This document shows positions 1 through 8,388 of a stretch of 51,028 nt of DNA, piece after piece. Origin of the DNA: JAMIFV01 sp035906055 (GTDB lineage: Bacteria > Pseudomonadota > Alphaproteobacteria > Rickettsiales > JABCZZ01); assembly GCA_035906055.1 (NCBI GenBank), contig JAMIFV010000081.1, positions 1-51,028 on the forward strand. The letters are read 5' to 3'. Numbering within the stretch: position 1 is the first letter of the stretch; each line of letters opens with the position of its first letter. Made by a program: the position numbers and the translations under genes. The notes beneath the pieces are model-generated. The model did no database searches, had not been told where the DNA came from, and was given only the letters and a program-made list of their open reading frames with translations.

Positions 1-136
1 CATATAACAGAGCAGAAAACACCTGATAATGGCTGACATTGCGCGGACGACCAGCGCGTGAGTAATGCGCGGCAATCAATGGTAATATATGCGCATCAAA
101 AAACGACTCGGATACAGGGTAAAAGCGTGGGTTCAT
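1..136 (-). CDS. IS5-family transposase, N-terminal 45 residues
   Basis: Reading leftward from the ATG at 136 gives an open frame to the window edge. It includes the segment AGRPRNVSHYQVFSALLY, which resembles the helix-turn-helix start of IS5/IS427-type transposases (family pattern GRPxKVSHYQxFxAxLYxLR). An AGGAG ribosome binding site lies 7-8 bases upstream of the ATG. The catalytic DDE region is outside the window, so integrity is unknown. Confidence 0.7.
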   Translation of the reverse strand, partial: MNPRFYPVSESFFDAHILPLIAAHYSRAGRPRNVSHYQVFSALLY

Positions 137-182
137 ATGATACACTCCTATCTTGGGAGCACTATCACCTAAATCTTAATAA
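1..182 (-). mobile_element. 5' end of an IS5-family insertion sequence (partial)
   Basis: The window opens inside an insertion sequence whose transposase runs leftward off the edge. Its non-coding left end lies between the transposase start at 136 and the pseudopilin stop at 183. I cannot fix the terminal inverted repeat because the other end is outside the window. The element may extend a few tens of bases into the pseudopilin reading frame, to about 200-215. Confidence 0.55.
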
Positions 183-779
183 TTAACTAACAGTGTCTAG
201 GGGGGTGAGGTCTATAAGAGCTGATATGCCGAACAGGTTGCGCAGTCCGAAACCGCTCAAAGCATTGCTGTAAACATAGATAAAGTTCCCCTGGCCGATC
301 TTTGCCTCCGGGTAATAGCGGTTTAATCCTGTGGTAGGTATAAGTCCGCTAACAACGATGGTTGAACTGGCCGAGGTAAAGCTGTTGTCAATAAGCCGGG
401 CGGTGGAAAGATCAACCCAGAACATCAGCGTTTCGCCTGCCCCCATCGACCAGCCGGTATTGGAGGCGGCAGCGTTGGTCCACACGCCTTCGATAATGCC
501 GTTGCCATCGCCTTGCCCGGCATAGATCCCGCGCGGCTGGAGCCCTAGCTGGTTCGCGTCGGCAGAGGGAATATCGCCGGGCAGGTTGTTATACTTTACT
601 TTGAACGTGTTGACGGCCTGCTGGTATTTCTCGATCTGGGTAAGTTGCGCACGTATGGAAGCGGTCGAAATAAGGTCGCGGCCAACGAGAACCCCGCCCA
701 CGATCAGCCCGACGATGACCAGAACAATCGAAAGTTCAATGAGTGTAAAGCCGCAGGCTATTCGCAGATTACTGTGCAT
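183..779 (-). CDS. type IV prepilin-like / pseudopilin protein
   Basis: This 198-residue protein starts with a short leader ending in glycine, then FTLIELSIVLVIVGLIVGG, the class III signal recognised and N-methylated by prepilin peptidase. It also has the Glu at mature position 5. The body carries the NLPGD segment and Gly-rich stretches of general secretion or tight-adherence pseudopilins. It would be processed at the inner membrane and assembled in a pilus or pseudopilus. A CpaA-like peptidase is encoded at 42.8 kb, but no assembly ATPase is in the window. The last ten or so residues look unlike a pilin C terminus, and the stop adjoins an insertion sequence. The C terminus may therefore be replaced by element sequence (inference). 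Confidence 0.75.
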   Translation of the reverse strand: MHSNLRIACGFTLIELSIVLVIVGLIVGGVLVGRDLISTASIRAQLTQIEKYQQAVNTFKVKYNNLPGDIPSADANQLGLQPRGIYAGQGDGNGIIEGVWTNAAASNTGWSMGAGETLMFWVDLSTARLIDNSFTSASSTIVVSGLIPTTGLNRYYPEAKIGQGNFIYVYSNALSGFGLRNLFGISALIDLTPLDTVS

Positions 780-866
780 AGCATGGCAACCTATCTATGT
801 AGTGCCGACTTTTCAATACGCACCAGAGCCGGAACCATTATATATAACTAGTCGTTTTGCAATTGG

Positions 867-1487
867 TTAATGGGCTTTGCCTTTTTCGCCTTCATGCGCG
901 GGCTGGGCCGGTTCCGCCGGAGCGGCGTCAGCCGGAGCTGCGGAAACTTCAGGAATAGCTACAGGGCTGTCGCTGAATTTCTGATTGATATAGGCGATGA
1001 GCGCCGCGCGTTCTTCCGGCTTCTTCATGCCCGCATAGGCCATGCGGTTGCCGGGGGCGAATTTCTGCGGGCTGGTGATGAATTCAGAGATTTCCTGGAA
1101 GCCCCATTTGCCGCCTTTGCTTTTGAGCGCATCGGAATAGTTGAAGCTCGGTTCATGCCCCACATGGTTGCCCACTAAGTTATACTGGTTGGGGCCGACG
1201 CCGTTGGGTTTGCCTTTTTCGAACGTGTGGCAGGCTGTGCAGCGGCCAATAAGCTGTTCGCCGAGCTTGAGATCAGCCTTGGCAAGATAAGGAATAATAT
1301 CAACCGGTTTCTGCTCAACCGCACCCGCGGCGCCTGCGTCTTCAACTACTTCGATCTTGAAGCCGCGTTTCTCTTCGCCATGCCCGCCTTCACCGTGCAG
1401 GCCCTCGGCGATAAGACCGGACACCATGGCGATGATACCGGCCAGAAACACGGAGGCGGCGATTTTATTGAGTTCGATTCCAGACAT
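867..1487 (-). CDS. membrane-anchored c-type cytochrome (CycM/c552-like)
   Basis: The 206-residue product begins MSGIELNKIAASVFLAGIIA, an uncleaved N-terminal membrane segment. A periplasmic cytochrome c domain follows, with the haem motif CTACH near residue 84 and a Met ligand in the RMAYAGM segment. It ends in an Ala/Pro/Glu-rich tail. Cytochromes of this type carry electrons from the bc1 complex to terminal oxidase in alphaproteobacteria. An upstream in-frame start at 1646 exists but would run antisense into kdsB. I chose 1487 because it puts the anchor at the N terminus. It is divergent from kdsB, with about 70 bases between the starts. Confidence 0.85.
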   Translation of the reverse strand: MSGIELNKIAASVFLAGIIAMVSGLIAEGLHGEGGHGEEKRGFKIEVVEDAGAAGAVEQKPVDIIPYLAKADLKLGEQLIGRCTACHTFEKGKPNGVGPNQYNLVGNHVGHEPSFNYSDALKSKGGKWGFQEISEFITSPQKFAPGNRMAYAGMKKPEERAALIAYINQKFSDSPVAIPEVSAAPADAAPAEPAQPAHEGEKGKAH

Positions 1488-1504
1488 TATTTTCTCATAC
1501 GTGA

Positions 1505-1531
1505 TTGCGCTAAGGATAGCGTCTGTATAAT
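1505..1531 (+). promoter_or_regulatory. candidate sigma-70-like promoter for kdsB
   Basis: A TATAAT -10 box at 1526-1531 is preceded by TTGCGC at 1505-1510. The spacing is only 15 bases, shorter than ideal. It lies in the short divergent region between the cytochrome c gene and kdsB. Confidence 0.35.
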
Positions 1532-1560
1532 CATCCTTATAAACGGATTCAATAGAAGAT

Positions 1561-2289
1561 ATGGCCCCCGTAATTCTGATACCCGCCCGCCTTAAATCGA
1601 CCCGCCTGCCCGAAAAGCCCCTGGCGGATATCGGCGGAAAACCCATGATCGCCCACGTGCTTGCGCGTGCGCAGGAGGCAGATATTGCCCCGGTTTATGT
1701 GGCCTGCGATGACCTGCGCATTAAGGCTGCAGTGGAAAAAGCGGGCGGAAAAGCGGTGATGACACGCGAGGACCATGCTTCCGGTTCCGACCGCATTTAT
1801 GAGGCGCTCTGCGCCATAGATCCGGATAAAAAATTTTCGGTTGTTGTAAATCTGCAAGGGGATATCCCAACCCTTGATCCCGCGCTGGTAAAAGCGGTTA
1901 TGAGGCCGCTGGAAGATGCGTCGTTTGACCTCGCCACGCTTGCCTGCAAAATTACGCTCGATCATGAAAAGACCGACCCTGCCGTGGTAAAGCCCGTGCT
2001 GGCCTTTAAGGATAACGCCGCGCGGCTTGCCCGCGCGCTCTATTTCAGCCGCGCCACCCTGCCGCATGGCGAGGGTGACCTTTACCACCATATCGGCATC
2101 TATGCCTACCGTCGCGCCACGCTGGAGCGTTTTGTGATGCTGCCGCCCAGCCCGCTGGAATTACGTGAAAAACTGGAGCAATTGCGCGCGCTGGAAGCGG
2201 GCATGAATATCGGCGTTGCCGTGGTGGACACGGTGCCGCTGGGGGTAGACACACAGGAGCATCTTGATCGCGCGAGGACTCTGCTATGA
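1561..2289 (+). CDS. kdsB: 3-deoxy-manno-octulosonate cytidylyltransferase
   Basis: KdsB activates Kdo with CTP to CMP-Kdo for the lipid A inner core, in the cytosol. The 242-residue protein is of usual length. It shows the N-terminal nucleotide-binding segment IPARLKSTRLPEKPL, then DHASGSDRI, NLQGDIP with the metal-binding Asp, and HIGIYAYRR near residue 180. All are hallmarks of the family. It overlaps the start of the next gene by four bases (ATGA), so the two are translationally coupled. Confidence 0.95.
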   Translation: MAPVILIPARLKSTRLPEKPLADIGGKPMIAHVLARAQEADIAPVYVACDDLRIKAAVEKAGGKAVMTREDHASGSDRIYEALCAIDPDKKFSVVVNLQGDIPTLDPALVKAVMRPLEDASFDLATLACKITLDHEKTDPAVVKPVLAFKDNAARLARALYFSRATLPHGEGDLYHHIGIYAYRRATLERFVMLPPSPLELREKLEQLRALEAGMNIGVAVVDTVPLGVDTQEHLDRARTLL

Positions 2290-2804
2290 AGACATTATAT
2301 CTGTTGCGCCATGCCAAGGCCGAACCCGGCGGCTTCACGCTTAATGATGAAGACAGGCCGCTCTCCGCCCGTGGCCGCGAAGCCTGCATCACCATCGGCA
2401 GCTATATCAGAAAGCATCGCTATACACCTGAGATCGTGCTGTGCTCTTCTTCCATCCGCACGCGCGAAACACTGGAGCGCATAGAAGATTTTTTTGCCAC
2501 GTCGCCACAGGTTAAACTGGAAAAAAAGCTTTATCTGGCCGCTCCCGGCGAAATGCTGGCGCAGATCCATGCCCTTGCCGATGAATTCAGCTCTGCCATG
2601 CTCATCGGCCATAACCCCGGCATGCACCATCTGGCGGCGCTGCTTTCCAGCTCGGAAGCTACGAAATTGCGTATGGAGATTGAGATAAAATACCCGACAA
2701 GCGCGCTGGCCGTCATCACCTTCAAAACGCAAACGTGGAAAGCGGTCGCACCCGATAGCGGCACGCTGGAGGACTTTATCACGCCTAAGGGGCTGGAGGA
2801 CTGA
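2286..2804 (+). CDS. SixA-like histidine phosphatase
   Basis: The 172-residue protein of the histidine phosphatase superfamily begins MKTLYLLRHAKAE, with the phosphate-accepting His in RHA. It has the second Arg in SSSIRTRETLE and the second catalytic His in LIGHNPGMHHLA near residue 115. SixA proteins dephosphorylate phosphohistidine on HPt domains or the Ntr phosphotransferase system. Here the substrate is unknown. It is coupled to kdsB by a 4-base overlap. Its last 20 bases overlap the end of the convergent DUF2079 gene. Confidence 0.85.
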   Translation: MKTLYLLRHAKAEPGGFTLNDEDRPLSARGREACITIGSYIRKHRYTPEIVLCSSSIRTRETLERIEDFFATSPQVKLEKKLYLAAPGEMLAQIHALADEFSSAMLIGHNPGMHHLAALLSSSEATKLRMEIEIKYPTSALAVITFKTQTWKAVAPDSGTLEDFITPKGLED

Positions 2805-4317
2805 CGTTTAGCGCTGAAAGTGCTTGCTGTACCTGCGCATCACGTGCGGTATCGGCGATGCGCCCGCCGCGCTTGAGCACCAGCCATGGCGCATCCCAGT
2901 ATATGATGCCCCATTCTTTGTTCGCGAGCAACATTGTGACATCCTTCACAAATTCAGTTGTGTCCGTGCCGTAAGGAATGTTGAAATTGGAGCGCGCGGC
3001 GTCGGCAAAGGGATGCTTCAGGTAAAGCACTGCAAAATCAGATTTATCAAGCATATGCGGGAACGGATAGATAGAATCGCGCTGGGAGAAGAACATGCCG
3101 ATATTGGCCTGCGCGGAAACGGGCGCGTCCTGCAGCAGTGCGGTGATATCGCCGTGCCTGCCGTCCTGCTTCAGCGATACGGCGGATAGCTCCCATAGGG
3201 AAAACGGCAACGCCGTAACGCCGGTTACGGGCGGCACCAGTGCCAGTAATGCCGCCGCCGCAATGAGTGGCTTGCGGATGCGTGGCCGTTTTTGGACTGC
3301 GAGTATATATCCTCGCGCAGCGGCCAGCATGATAACAGGGACACAGGCCGCCGCGTGATAGGATGCGATATGGCGCGGCATGGGGTTGGAAGAAAGCAGG
3401 TTCGCCAGCATATCGGCTGCGGAAGGTGCAAGGTAGAGCGGTGCCAGCAGCGGCAGAAACAGCCCTGAAAGCAACAGCAGGAATAAATGCAGTATGCCGG
3501 TCACCTGTGGCGTGCCGTCGCCAAAGAACAGGCCATAGAAACACTGGAGTTTTTCTGCCCATGGCGTGGCCATCCAGCCATAGCGGCTGATAACGTTGCC
3601 TTCATCGCTGAACATGGGATGTGCGCCGCCGCTGAAATGCGGCATGATGATCTTGAGCACGCAGTAGGTTGCCGCAATGCCCAGCACCATCAGCAGCGTG
3701 CCGCGTTTCCAGTCGCGGTGATGCCATCCCCAGAGGAAGCCGAATCCGGCAACCGCAACGCCGTAATGCTCCTTGGTGAGCAGCAGCAGGAACAGGCTTG
3801 CCAGAAGGTAAGCGAAGCGTTTCGCACAGAGCGCGTGTAGGGCCATGGCTATGAAGAGGGTGGAAAAGGCGATCTCGTGGAAGTCCCATAGCGCGGCGCT
3901 CAGCACCAGCGGGCTTGTCCAGTAAAGCAGCGTGAATGCCCACGCGGTTACGCGGCTTGCGCCCAGCGAGGTAATGGCGAAGAACAAGGGAATGCCTGCA
4001 AGGCCAAAGCACAGCGACTGCACCGCCTGCAACAGCTCCATATGCGGCCAGAGTGCATAAAAAGGCAGCAGCGCGAACAATAACGGCGAGAAATGGAAGC
4101 CAAGCCAGTGCTGCGGGGTGAAGGGCAGGGTGGCGGTGGTGACAGGGGTGCCATGCTGCCACAAATTCCATAACAACTGGTCGAACAGGCCGATATCCAG
4201 CAGCGAGGCTTTATAGGTATAGATGCGCGTGAGCGCGTAGGCGAGCGTGAACAGGCTGTGCGCCAGCGCCAGGGTGTATAAAGCGGGATAGGGTGGCTTC
4301 TGAGGGATGTCGGCCAT
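2785..4317 (-). CDS. DUF2079 polytopic membrane protein
   Basis: The 510-residue protein has roughly ten or more hydrophobic segments spread over its first 350 residues and a soluble C-terminal portion. The N-terminal part (DIGLFDQLLWNLWQHG, HFSPLLFALLPFYAL) matches the DUF2079 family, which is related to GT-C glycosyltransferase-like membrane proteins. The DIGLFDQ acidic residues lie in the first periplasmic loop, where GT-C enzymes keep catalytic acids. The substrate is not known. It stands 11 bases downstream of the HPt-like gene on the same strand. Confidence 0.75.
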   Translation of the reverse strand: MADIPQKPPYPALYTLALAHSLFTLAYALTRIYTYKASLLDIGLFDQLLWNLWQHGTPVTTATLPFTPQHWLGFHFSPLLFALLPFYALWPHMELLQAVQSLCFGLAGIPLFFAITSLGASRVTAWAFTLLYWTSPLVLSAALWDFHEIAFSTLFIAMALHALCAKRFAYLLASLFLLLLTKEHYGVAVAGFGFLWGWHHRDWKRGTLLMVLGIAATYCVLKIIMPHFSGGAHPMFSDEGNVISRYGWMATPWAEKLQCFYGLFFGDGTPQVTGILHLFLLLLSGLFLPLLAPLYLAPSAADMLANLLSSNPMPRHIASYHAAACVPVIMLAAARGYILAVQKRPRIRKPLIAAAALLALVPPVTGVTALPFSLWELSAVSLKQDGRHGDITALLQDAPVSAQANIGMFFSQRDSIYPFPHMLDKSDFAVLYLKHPFADAARSNFNIPYGTDTTEFVKDVTMLLANKEWGIIYWDAPWLVLKRGGRIADTARDAQVQQALSALNVSPPAP

Positions 4318-4328
4318 GACGGGGGGCG

Positions 4329-4850
4329 TTATTTCTTCGCCTTGTACTTTGCCACTAACTTATAGAGATTGCCAGAAAGTTCGCTGCCGGGCGCGCCGCC
4401 GTCACCGGTAATGTGTTTGAGGAATATCACCTGCAGCGCGTCCATATGCTTGCGGATCACGGTAAGATGTTCCGGGCTGGGGGCAAAATCACGTGTACAG
4501 AAATCGTCGAGCGATTTGGCGACAGCCGTGGCAAGGGAATAACCGAACGTACCGGCCTGCGATTTGATGACGAATGCGGTCTTGGCGAGTTTCTGTACGT
4601 CAGCAGCACAGCCTGCAACATTCGCGGCTGCGGCCTTGTAACATTCTTCCAGCGCCGCCAGGTCGTTTTTCACCCATTCGAGGTAGCTGTCCTTGTGGGT
4701 TTCGATAACGGCCTGTGCCCTTGCGACATTCTCGGTGCTGAATATCTTTTTGATATCAACGTCTTCGCCGATCATTTTCTTGAGCGTGAAATCCGGCGCG
4801 TGGATGGTCACGTCATTTTCGGGCTCAAGCGGATTGGAGCTGCTGTTCAT
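4329..4850 (-). CDS. HPt-like protein lacking the phospho-histidine
   Basis: This is a 173-residue, mostly helical protein with no signal peptide. Around residues 92-115 it has the pattern VIKSQAGTFGYSLATAVA. This resembles the second helix of histidine phosphotransfer domains (usual form HxLKGSAGxxGxxxLxxxc), but the His position is not histidine. It is three bases downstream of a CheY-like receiver gene, so the two are probably cotranscribed and their products may interact. Function is inferred only from this resemblance and the pairing; a plain hypothetical protein remains possible. Confidence 0.6.
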   Translation of the reverse strand: MNSSSNPLEPENDVTIHAPDFTLKKMIGEDVDIKKIFSTENVARAQAVIETHKDSYLEWVKNDLAALEECYKAAAANVAGCAADVQKLAKTAFVIKSQAGTFGYSLATAVAKSLDDFCTRDFAPSPEHLTVIRKHMDALQVIFLKHITGDGGAPGSELSGNLYKLVAKYKAKK

Positions 4851-4853
4851 ACC

Positions 4854-5372
4854 TTACGAGCGCCTTTCTATCCCGTCGGGAGCGTTGGTGGCGCGGCGGC
4901 GCCTGTCGGGGCCGGTGAAGCGCCTGCTCCGGATGAAGCTGCGCGGGTTATCGATCAGCAGCAGGATGCGGTCGCACAGCGTCTTGGCGCTGAAGGGCTT
5001 TACCACGAATTCGGTAACGCCCGCGTCGCGCGCGATTTCCACATGTTCGCGCTCGGCATTGCCGGTCATCATGATGATGGGCATGAAGCGGTTGGGCGAA
5101 TCGTCGGACATGCGCAGATGCTTGATAAGCGAAATGCCGTCCATCGGGCTCATATGCCAGTCGGTGATGAGCATGTCCACGCGGTCGCTGTGGAGCAGCG
5201 CCAGCGCGGTTTCGCCGTCCTTGGCCGTGCTTATTTCCTTAAAGCCCAGGCTTTCCAGGACCTGACGCACGATAAGCGCAATCCTGCGGTCGTCGTCGGC
5301 TATCAGCACGCGGATATCGGCGATGGTGACGACGCGTTTGGGGGTAATCAAAGGGGAGGCGGAAGTCTTCAT
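4854..5372 (-). CDS. CheY-like single-domain response regulator
   Basis: The 172-residue protein has a receiver domain at residues about 20-140: the acidic pair in IADDDRR, the phospho-acceptor Asp in MLITDWHM, the Thr in IIMMTG and the Lys in VVKPF. A basic tail with SRRFTGPDRRRR follows, a tail seen in many alphaproteobacterial stand-alone receivers. No DNA-binding domain is present, so it probably acts by protein contact. The immediately downstream gene encodes an HPt-like protein without the histidine, a likely partner. Confidence 0.85.
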   Translation of the reverse strand: MKTSASPLITPKRVVTIADIRVLIADDDRRIALIVRQVLESLGFKEISTAKDGETALALLHSDRVDMLITDWHMSPMDGISLIKHLRMSDDSPNRFMPIIMMTGNAEREHVEIARDAGVTEFVVKPFSAKTLCDRILLLIDNPRSFIRSRRFTGPDRRRRATNAPDGIERRS

Positions 5373-5466
5373 GGCGTGTGAGAGTATTAATTAAGCGCCT
5401 CTATATAATCAAGAGATGGTTAATAATTTACTATCAATAGTTGCATTCTGGCAAGAAAAATGGAGA

Positions 5467-6129
5467 TCACGTCGACTTATCAATCATGAGTTTAACGGCC
5501 TTCAGCGTTATTTCCTTCTTGGCGGATGCCACAATACCTTCCAGTTCAGCCACAATGGCGCGTGCCGCTGCGAACCGCCGTTCGGCATGCAGGCACAGGT
5601 AATCTATAACCTGTGGTTGTACCCGCCACTGGCGGTCGGAGAACGCTTTGGCATAAAAAGACTGCAGCAATGGCTCGTCCGGTTCCGTTATATGGGCGAC
5701 GGGCAATGCAAGCAGGCGCGAACGTATATCCGCCGTTTCAAACGCAAGGCTCTTTACCGGTATGCGTGAGGTGAGCATGAGGCAGGTGTCGCTGAGTTCG
5801 GCATGGCGCAGCAGGTGAAAGAATCCTGCCTCCTCCTTTATGGTTTCGATATTCTCAAGGATACCCCGCTGGCCCACGGGCAATAATTGCTCGGAAGCGG
5901 TTTTCCCCAATGCGTCCGCGTCGATGAAGCGGGCATTGGCGCGCTTCGCCCAGCAATGCATGAGATGCGTTTTTCCCGAAGCTTCCGGCCCCACCAGCAG
6001 CCCAAGCTTCTGCACCCCCGAGGGAAAACGCATGATGAAATCATGGGCGTCGCGATTGGCATCGGATACGATGAATTCCTCCGGTTCGAATTTTTCTGCG
6101 GAAGGCCAATGCAGTGCAAGCTGCGTCAT
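5467..6129 (-). CDS. hdaA: DnaA regulatory inactivator homologue
   Basis: The 220-residue protein is related to the AAA+ domain of DnaA without the DNA-binding domain. It has the P-loop GPEASGKTHLMHCW near residue 47, a sensor-like segment (MLTSRIP) and the IRSRLLALPVAHI box. HdaA/Hda binds the sliding clamp and stimulates ATP hydrolysis by DnaA to prevent re-initiation. The N-terminal TQLALHWP resembles the clamp-binding QL[SP]L[PA] motif of Hda. It follows the AI-2E permease gene by 8 bases, the usual alphaproteobacterial order. Confidence 0.85.
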   Translation of the reverse strand: MTQLALHWPSAEKFEPEEFIVSDANRDAHDFIMRFPSGVQKLGLLVGPEASGKTHLMHCWAKRANARFIDADALGKTASEQLLPVGQRGILENIETIKEEAGFFHLLRHAELSDTCLMLTSRIPVKSLAFETADIRSRLLALPVAHITEPDEPLLQSFYAKAFSDRQWRVQPQVIDYLCLHAERRFAAARAIVAELEGIVASAKKEITLKAVKLMIDKST

Positions 6130-6137
6130 AAGCGGCC

Positions 6138-7241
6138 TTATGGCTTAACGACAACGGCGCAGCTGCCTTTATACATGGTGCTGCAGAGATATTGCCTGAG
6201 CGCGAAGCGCACCAGCACGCCCACCACCGCCGTCACCGGCAGCGATATCAGGATGCCCACAAAGCCAAACAGCGCCGCGCCCGCAAGCATGCCGAAAATG
6301 ATCCATATCGGATGCAGCCCCACTTTGCTGCCCACCAGCTTCGGCGTGATGACGCCGGTTTCCATGACCACGCCCACCGCGAACACCGCCACGGTGAAGA
6401 AGAAATGCGCTTCCAGCCCGAACTGGAACAGGGCGATGGCAAGGCACACCAGCAGGCTGAACACGTAGCCCACGAACGGGATGAACAGCAGGAACCCGGT
6501 TAGAATACCCATGCCGAGGCCGAAATTAAGCCCGATGCCTGAAAGCGTGATGCCGTAATAGACCGCCATGATAAGGCATACGTTGGTCTGCCCGTGGATG
6601 AAGCCCGAAAGCGTGCGGTCGATCTCTTTCAACTGCTCGCGAATCGTGACGGCATGGTCGCGCGGCAGCATGTCGTCGATACGCTGCACCAGTTCCTTCC
6701 AGTCGCGCAGCAGGTAGAAGATGACCACCGGCGTCAGGAAAATGAGCGACAGCAGGTTCAGCACGGCAAGTCCGGACTGCAGCATGCTGGGGATGATGGT
6801 GCTCAGCGCGTTGGCAAGCGTGCCGCCCGCACTCGCCGCCGTATTCTTGATCGATTCGGTCTGCTGCTTGCTCAGCAGCGCTGTATAGCGGTCGATGTCG
6901 GCGGCGTATTTTTCATGCAGCGTATGGATATAGCCCGGAAGCTCGCTGGCGAGCGAGGCGAGCTGCTGAAGAATCTGGGGCACCAGCAGTCCGCATGCGG
7001 TGGCAACGATGACGAAGAATATGGCGGTTATAAGCGCTGCCGCTGCGGAGCGCGACCAGCCGCGTTTGCGCAGGCGGTCCACGGCGGGGTCGAGAAAGTA
7101 TGCCGCCAGCATGCCCACCACGAAGGGCAGTAATATGCTGCGGATCAGATAAAGGAATACGAAGAAAGAGGCAATGGCCACAAGCCACAGCCGCAGGCGG
7201 GAACGTGAAACGCTGGCGGTCTGGGGCTGGACAGTGTTCAT
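6138..7241 (-). CDS. AI-2E / PerM family membrane permease
   Basis: The 367-residue inner-membrane protein has about seven to eight hydrophobic segments and the family organisation: a paired N-terminal hairpin (LLPFVVGMLAAYFLDP), a long soluble helix region (residues about 100-150), then the conserved FIPFVGYVFS and GVITPKLVGSKVGLHPIWI blocks. The family includes quorum-signal exporters and sodium/proton antiporters, so the substrate cannot be assigned. It overlaps the DUF2066 gene start-to-stop by four bases. Confidence 0.85.
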   Translation of the reverse strand: MNTVQPQTASVSRSRLRLWLVAIASFFVFLYLIRSILLPFVVGMLAAYFLDPAVDRLRKRGWSRSAAAALITAIFFVIVATACGLLVPQILQQLASLASELPGYIHTLHEKYAADIDRYTALLSKQQTESIKNTAASAGGTLANALSTIIPSMLQSGLAVLNLLSLIFLTPVVIFYLLRDWKELVQRIDDMLPRDHAVTIREQLKEIDRTLSGFIHGQTNVCLIMAVYYGITLSGIGLNFGLGMGILTGFLLFIPFVGYVFSLLVCLAIALFQFGLEAHFFFTVAVFAVGVVMETGVITPKLVGSKVGLHPIWIIFGMLAGAALFGFVGILISLPVTAVVGVLVRFALRQYLCSTMYKGSCAVVVKP

Positions 7242-8386
7242 TTGAGTGCCAGCACGAGGCTGTCCCCATCCTGCATCACGCGCAGGCCCGATGCCACCAG
7301 CGTCTTGCCGAGCATTTCCGGCGTACCCTTATACGAAATGACCATGTGGATCTGCGAATTGGTGATGGAGGTAAGTTTAATGCCAACGATATTTCCGTGG
7401 TTTAGCAGGTGCTTGCGCAGGTCAATCCAGTCTTCGATGCTGTCCACGTTCACGCGTGCGGAAATTTCTTTCTGGCGCTGGAATTCGATCTTGCTCTTGT
7501 CGATCGTCTGCTGCTTGTAGATGTTCTTGGCGATGTCATTGGAAGCGCGCGCCATCAGCGCTTCAAGGTTCTCCGTGGTGCGGATGGTATAGCTGGCGGT
7601 GGAGCTTTCCGACACGCTGGGTGAGATACGGCGGATGTTGATCTCAAGCGCCGGTTTGGGGTCTGCCTTGAGGTTATAGAACGCGGTGAGGACGTTGATC
7701 TCCACTACGCCGTACCGTTCATAAAAGCGCATCAGCGATTCGTTGGTGGACTCGGCCACGTTGGTGTCGTCCACGTCCACGCGATCATTGGTATTGCCCT
7801 GCGGCACCACCACGAGCCCGCCGCCCGATTCCAGCGCGGCTTCATACCAGGTATTGCGCCATTTATTATCGTCCTGCCAGAGCTTTATAACGCCCCTGCC
7901 TTCGTTCATTACCGGCAACACCAGCACGGCTTTGCGCGGCGTGTAGGAATTGATTTGCCCTGCCTTGGCGGCGTCAGGTGTGGCGGGGGAAGCCTGCTGG
8001 GGCAGCATGGCTGAAATCAGTTGCGGCGAGAAATGGTAACGCAGCACCGCATGATAATGCGTGGCGCTCATGCGCTCTTCATCCACCTCAAACCCGAGAA
8101 TAGATTCATTAATGCTGGCGGCGCTGGTTTTGGCAATGATTTCAGAGGACCTCTCAGGGGCAAGACGCCCGACAAGCTGGCGGAAAGCTTCCTGTTCGCC
8201 CTGCGCCAGCGCCTTGTTGCGCGCATCGGTGGTGTCTTCGCCGCTGGAGTCGACCGTGATTTTTTCCACGCTGTAGTCTTGCGCCGCGCGCGCAACATGG
8301 GGCTGCACGGTAAAAAGAAGTGCCAAAAGGCTTGCCAGCCTGATGGATTTATAGGAATAATGCGCCACGAATCTTGAAAGGCTCAT
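7238..8386 (-). CDS. DUF2066 exported protein
   Basis: The 382-residue protein has a signal peptide (hydrophobic LASLLALLFTV, cleavage expected after ARA). It also has DUF2066-type features: a repeated DARNKALAQGEQEAFRQL helix and the LRYHFSPQLISAML segment. Function is unknown; it is the usual neighbour of purM, the AI-2E permease and hdaA in alphaproteobacteria. A TTG start at 8422 is possible, but I prefer ATG at 8386 because it places the signal peptide correctly. Its start is two bases from that of purM, on the opposite strand. Confidence 0.75.
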   Translation of the reverse strand: MSLSRFVAHYSYKSIRLASLLALLFTVQPHVARAAQDYSVEKITVDSSGEDTTDARNKALAQGEQEAFRQLVGRLAPERSSEIIAKTSAASINESILGFEVDEERMSATHYHAVLRYHFSPQLISAMLPQQASPATPDAAKAGQINSYTPRKAVLVLPVMNEGRGVIKLWQDDNKWRNTWYEAALESGGGLVVVPQGNTNDRVDVDDTNVAESTNESLMRFYERYGVVEINVLTAFYNLKADPKPALEINIRRISPSVSESSTASYTIRTTENLEALMARASNDIAKNIYKQQTIDKSKIEFQRQKEISARVNVDSIEDWIDLRKHLLNHGNIVGIKLTSITNSQIHMVISYKGTPEMLGKTLVASGLRVMQDGDSLVLALK

Positions 8387-8388
8387 AC

